Below, piece after piece: positions 59,638 to 64,000 of a stretch of DNA of 64,000 nt (within the stretch, counting starts at the first letter, position 1; the number at the start of each line of letters is the position of its first letter). The translations under genes were made by a program, and so were the position numbers. The stretch lies in the NCBI GenBank assembly GCA_018287875.1, contig JAGVVL010000001.1:6696001-6760000 (forward strand), read 5' to 3'. This stretch comes from Nigrospora sphaerica (lineage: Eukaryota; Ascomycota; Sordariomycetes; Amphisphaeriales; Apiosporaceae). The notes under the pieces are model-generated. The model worked only from the letters and a program-made list of their open reading frames with translations, was not told the origin of the DNA and ran no database searches.

Positions 59638-60436
59638 CTTTCTTCCCTCGGTGGATACGGGCGACCTGCCGAATTCGTTAGCAGCGGGGCGCGAACCAAG
59701 CAAGGCACAGGACACGCATACCCTTCTTTTCCTATACTTTTATCTACACAGGCGCGGTGACGGCAGTTCGAGCAGAGAGAACGGAATGGCTAACAAAGCG
59801 AATAAAACAAAAAAAGGGGGGGGGGGGGCAAGCAGATAGGCACGCAAAAACAGGAGCCGGAGATTGGTCCGCCTGAGCGGTCACGCGAACCAGGATAGGA
59901 ACCGCTCGGCTTGTGGGGTAGTCATGAACAAGGGACTGGCCGATTTCTGCATTTCTCGTATGGATAAAGAGCCAACCAGGAGTTGTTTAGTTGCCGACGC
60001 TGGGCGACTCCTTCGCCTACCATCCCCACAAAGCACGACGCGCCACAGTCTGCTGGTCCCACACCCACACATCGCCAGGCCGAGTATTGTCCACGAAAGG
60101 GTTAGCTTTGTACGATATACGGTCGTGTAGTAAGAACAAACGATTCATTGTTTACGCAGTTTCCGTTTATTTATGCACCCTGCCATCAGTGACACTATAT
60201 GGACAATAAGAGAAGCCCCCGGTCATGGTGGCGAGCCGCTGCCGAGACTGCTCCTACCCAAAGCATCACCAACAGGGCAGCATGCCAAACCTCCCAGGTC
60301 CAGATGCTAGGTCACCAAGCCAATCAGACACGCCCGCGGGGAAAGAAATGAATAAACCGTTGCCAGGGCCTATCCCCTTGACGTATAGAGTCGATATCGA
60401 GGCGATTGTCGTCATCAGCCGGGGGGGGGGGGGGGG
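59638..60436. other. Spacer with homopolymer tracts
   Basis: Promoter side of the dehydrogenase gene. An A-run joined to 13 G lies at about 59,808-59,828, and a pure run of 16 G lies at 60,421-60,436. No coding sequence is recognised between them. Homopolymer lengths are error-prone, which matters for the frame immediately downstream. Confidence 0.55.
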
Positions 60437-60877
60437 TTGCCCTGCGGGTTGCACGTCCGCGCGGGCCAGGCGGAAGACCGCTTCACCTACAACGCCCCCG
60501 AACGCCACTGCCGCCGACCCGGGAGGGCCTCGCCCGCCTGGGCGTCCTTGGCGGCGTCCAGCGACGGCGATGTGGGGGGCACGGCGGCTGACCCGCGGCG
60601 CTACCCGGCGGCCCAGCAGCAGATTGCGCGGCCCGACCCCTTGCGGCTGCGCGCCGGGGCCTTCTACGCGGGCGTGCGGCGCCTCTACGCGGCCGGGAGC
60701 AGCTGCGCCGCCGTCGCTGCGCTGCTCACCCACGGGGCGGGGACGTGTATGAACGTCCACGCGGGGCCGGCGCCGGTGGGTCGGCGCCGGTGGGCGTGGG
60801 TCGACGACGGTAGCGATGCGCTCTGCTTCCTTTGGCCTTATCACGCGACTCCCTCGCGCCGGTACCTAGGTGGGTAG
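60437..60877 (+). CDS. Possible partial ORF, unknown function
   Basis: A 146-codon open frame begins right after the 16-G run; its first codon is TTG, so no ATG start is present nearby. Third positions are overwhelmingly G or C (TAC, TTC, AAC, GAC, CAG prevail), like the true genes on either side and unlike chance ORFs. Recognisable stretches are DRFTYNAPERHC, LRLRAGAFYAGVRRLYAAG and GAGTCMNVHAGPAP; none identifies a family for me. It may be the 3' part of a gene whose 5' part is lost, frameshifted by the poly-G tract, or joined by splicing to an exon I could not find. Confidence 0.35.
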   Translation: MPCGLHVRAGQAEDRFTYNAPERHCRRPGRASPAWASLAASSDGDVGGTAADPRRYPAAQQQIARPDPLRLRAGAFYAGVRRLYAAGSSCAAVAALLTHGAGTCMNVHAGPAPVGRRRWAWVDDGSDALCFLWPYHATPSRRYLGG

Positions 60878-61637
60878 GTGAGTAAGCAAGGAATAAGAAA
60901 ACAAGGTAGGCAAACAAGTACGGAGCCGCGTCACGAAAGCACAGGTTCTGAAACAACCCACCACCGTCTTTTCTACCTGAAGCCGCGCCAAGCCCACGTG
61001 ACCCTCCGATCGATGATGTCAGATTGCGAGTTGGCACCGACCGGGAACTCCGGGGGAAAAAGAAAGCGATGCCACTTGGCCCACGATGCGCACCTGTGGT
61101 CCCGGCCAAAGTGCTCCGGGACCCGGCAACACCAGGTCATCGAGCCCGATCGTGACAGTCCTCGGGCCAACTTCGCGCAGGTGGGGGGAAAGAAGCCATT
61201 GGCTCGTCGTGATTGGGGAGAGGCTCGGTTTTCGTATACCAACCGAGGCGGCACCGGGACGTCGTCCGTCGGGCATAGGCAGCGCCAACCACCCCGGTTT
61301 TCCCTCTCTTCCCTCGGGCGATGAATGACCGAAAGGGGCGGCAGCTGAAGCAGCAGCCGCCGCGACTGGAGGTGGAGGAGTGGGATCTATGTATGCATCA
61401 CCACGTAATAGGTAACAGTCGAAGGGTAAGTATTCGCGGGCCATGTCGTCATTCGAGCAGCCAGGCCACCAAACCGATTGCTATAAGAGCGACACGGCAC
61501 CGTCGTCTGGCCCGGCCAGCAGCATCGTCCCCTTGACAACAAACATTCTCACAAGCCGCTCTTCTCCTAACATCTACCGGTCCCCGCCTCGGCATCCCTA
61601 ATCCCCCTTCACCCACCGCGACCCGAACACCGCCGCC
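60878..61637. other. Promoter region of the alcohol dehydrogenase gene
   Basis: No gene supported. A TATAAG motif at 61,492-61,497 lies about 140 bp upstream of the ATG and could be the core promoter. The last 100 bases are C-rich, as usual for 5' leaders here. Confidence 0.45.
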
Positions 61638-62794
61638 ATGCCGTACCCCGAGGAATTCGAGGGCTTCATGGTCAACGAGATCGGCAAGTACCAGGACTTC
61701 AAGAAACAGAGCGTGCGTGGCTCCCCACTTCCCCTCCCGCGGTGCCCCACGACTGACAAACGGGGCCGGCACAGTTCAAGCCCAAGCTGTTCGGCGACAA
61801 CGATGTCGACATCAAGATTGAGTGCTGCGGCGTGTGCGGCTCCGACGTGCACACGGTGACGGGCGGCTGGGGCGGCGCGCCGACGCCGCTGTGCGTCGGG
61901 CACGAGGTCGTCGGCCGGGCCGTCCGGGTCGGGCCCAACGTCAAGACGGTCAAGGTCGGCGACCGCGTCGGCGTCGGCGCGCAGGTCTGGTCGTGCCTCG
62001 AGTGCCAGCAGTGCAAGGCGGACAACGAGAACTACTGCCCGCACATGGTCGACACGTACGCCGCCCCCTACCCCAAGCACGTCGACCCCGACGAGACTGT
62101 CTCGCAGGGCGGCTTCGCCTCGCACATACGCGCCCACGAGTACTTCGTCTTCCCCATCCCCGACGCCATCCCCTCCCACCTCGCCGCCCCCATGCTCTGC
62201 GCCGGCCTGACGGTCTGGTCGCCCCTCGTGCGCGCCCACGTCGGCCCCGGCAAGCAAGTCGGCATCGTCGGCATGGGCGGCCTCGGCCACTTCGCCGTCA
62301 TGTTCGCCCACGCCCTCGGCGCCGAGGTCACCCTCATCTCCCACTCCCCCGACAAGAAGGACGACGCCCTCAAGCTCGGCGCCAGCCACTTCGTCCACAA
62401 CGGCGACGAGGACTGGGCCAAGCCCCTGGCCTTCAAGTTCGACTTCCTCCTCAACTGCGCCGACATGACGCACACCTTCAACCTCGACGACTACCTCTCC
62501 ACCCTCAAGGTCGGCGCCCACTTCCACCAGGTCGGCCTCCCCGACGAGGCCCTGCCCGCCATCAAGCCCCAGCAGCTCATGTCCAACTGCGCCAGCATCA
62601 CCGCCAGCCACATCGGCTCGCGCCCCGAGTGCCTTGCCATGCTGAAGCTGGCCGCCGAGAAGAACTTGGTCCCCGTGGTCGAGACCATGCCCATCTCGGA
62701 GAAGGCAGTCGCCGACGCCATCGAGCGCGTCAAGCACAACAAGATCAAGTACCGTTTCACCCTGACCGACTTTGACAAGGCATTCGGTGCCTGA
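61638..62794 (+). CDS. Zinc-dependent alcohol dehydrogenase (cinnamyl alcohol dehydrogenase/ADH6-like)
   Basis: Medium-chain NADP(H)-preferring dehydrogenase that reduces aromatic and branched aldehydes; cytosolic. Two exons, 61638-61712 and 61775-62794 (intron 62 bp), 364 residues, normal for the family. Catalytic zinc ligands are Cys46 in CGVCGSDVH, His68-Glu69 in VGHEVVG and Cys167 in MLCAG. The structural zinc site has Cys99, Cys102, Cys105 and Cys113 (CLECQQCKADNENYC). The nucleotide-binding motif GMGGLG is at 191-196. The start follows a C-rich leader with GCCGCCATGC context. It ends only about 110 bp from the convergent mannosidase gene. Everything needed for activity is present. Aromatic-aldehyde detoxification is an inference from the subfamily. 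Confidence 0.94.
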
Positions 62795-62904
62795 AGTAGC
62801 GGGTCCCGCGAACTGTCTCCTTTACATAATGTTTATACCGTAACGAAATCCATCACGAAGTCAAACCATAAGAGCCCGTTTCCTCTGGACCCCCCGCTCC
62901 CGGC

Positions 62905-64000
<1,096 letters not shown>

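Noticed and set aside
58046..59760. Long opposite-strand and alternative-frame ORFs (485 and 549 codons) over the 3-beta-HSD-like gene
   Set aside because: They are mirror frames caused by extreme G/C third positions; only the 58171-59637 minus frame has SDR motifs.
61598..62775. 379-codon minus-strand and 317-codon plus-strand alternative ORFs over the alcohol dehydrogenase
   Set aside because: They are shadows of the zinc dehydrogenase, which alone carries the complete set of motifs.

Overview
The window looks like nuclear DNA of a filamentous ascomycete, most likely a Sordariomycete. Genes are split by short introns (mostly 47-200 bp) with GTAAGT/GTACGT-like donors and CTAAC/CTGAC branch sites. 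The gene set includes a fungal Atg1 kinase, an Mtr-like amino acid permease, a GPI-anchored DUF7707 protein, a GH53 galactanase and a GH47 mannosidase. Codon third positions are strongly G/C in most genes, and intergenic DNA carries many AGGTACCT-like motifs. Nothing in the window is prokaryotic. All exon boundaries are my own reading of splice sites and reading-frame phase; none is backed by transcripts.

Left part (1-33 kb), mostly housekeeping genes. Ornithine aminotransferase (1158-2617, +). A 5.3 kb spacer. The autophagy kinase ATG1 (7926-11073, +). A 7.5 kb spacer with microsatellites. A Rho GTPase-activating protein (18556-21548, +). A neutral amino acid permease of the Mtr/AVT type (22656-24815, -). 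A Dal5-like (anion:cation symporter) MFS transporter (28660-30836, +). A PEP mutase/isocitrate lyase superfamily enzyme (31895-32888, +). One intron of the MFS gene can only be read as an AT-AC intron (29298-29356).

Middle part (33.2-50.3 kb), an accessory block. It is bounded by two diverged copies of one dispersed repeat in inverted orientation (33234-34375 and 49705-50318). Each copy reads inward and lies just upstream of a decayed gene: a frameshifted helicase-like P-loop NTPase on the left and an unrecognised coiled-coil ORF on the right. The left copy has been enlarged by a 13-bp minisatellite with 19 identical units. Between them lie low-complexity DNA, a Ser/Arg-rich hypothetical gene, an apparently intact flavin-dependent monooxygenase with an N-terminal NTF2/SnoaL-like region (41934-44190, -), and another fragmented acidic ORF.

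Right part (50-64 kb), intact genes again. A small GPI-anchored DUF7707 cell-surface protein (-). Arabinogalactan endo-beta-1,4-galactanase (+). A membrane-anchored 3-beta-HSD-type dehydrogenase (-). A G/C3-biased ORF of unknown role. A zinc alcohol dehydrogenase of the cinnamyl-alcohol/ADH6 type (+). A GH47 class I alpha-mannosidase (-) that runs off the right edge. These suggest plant-polysaccharide and aldehyde metabolism plus surface and secretory functions, but I see no clear biosynthetic cluster.
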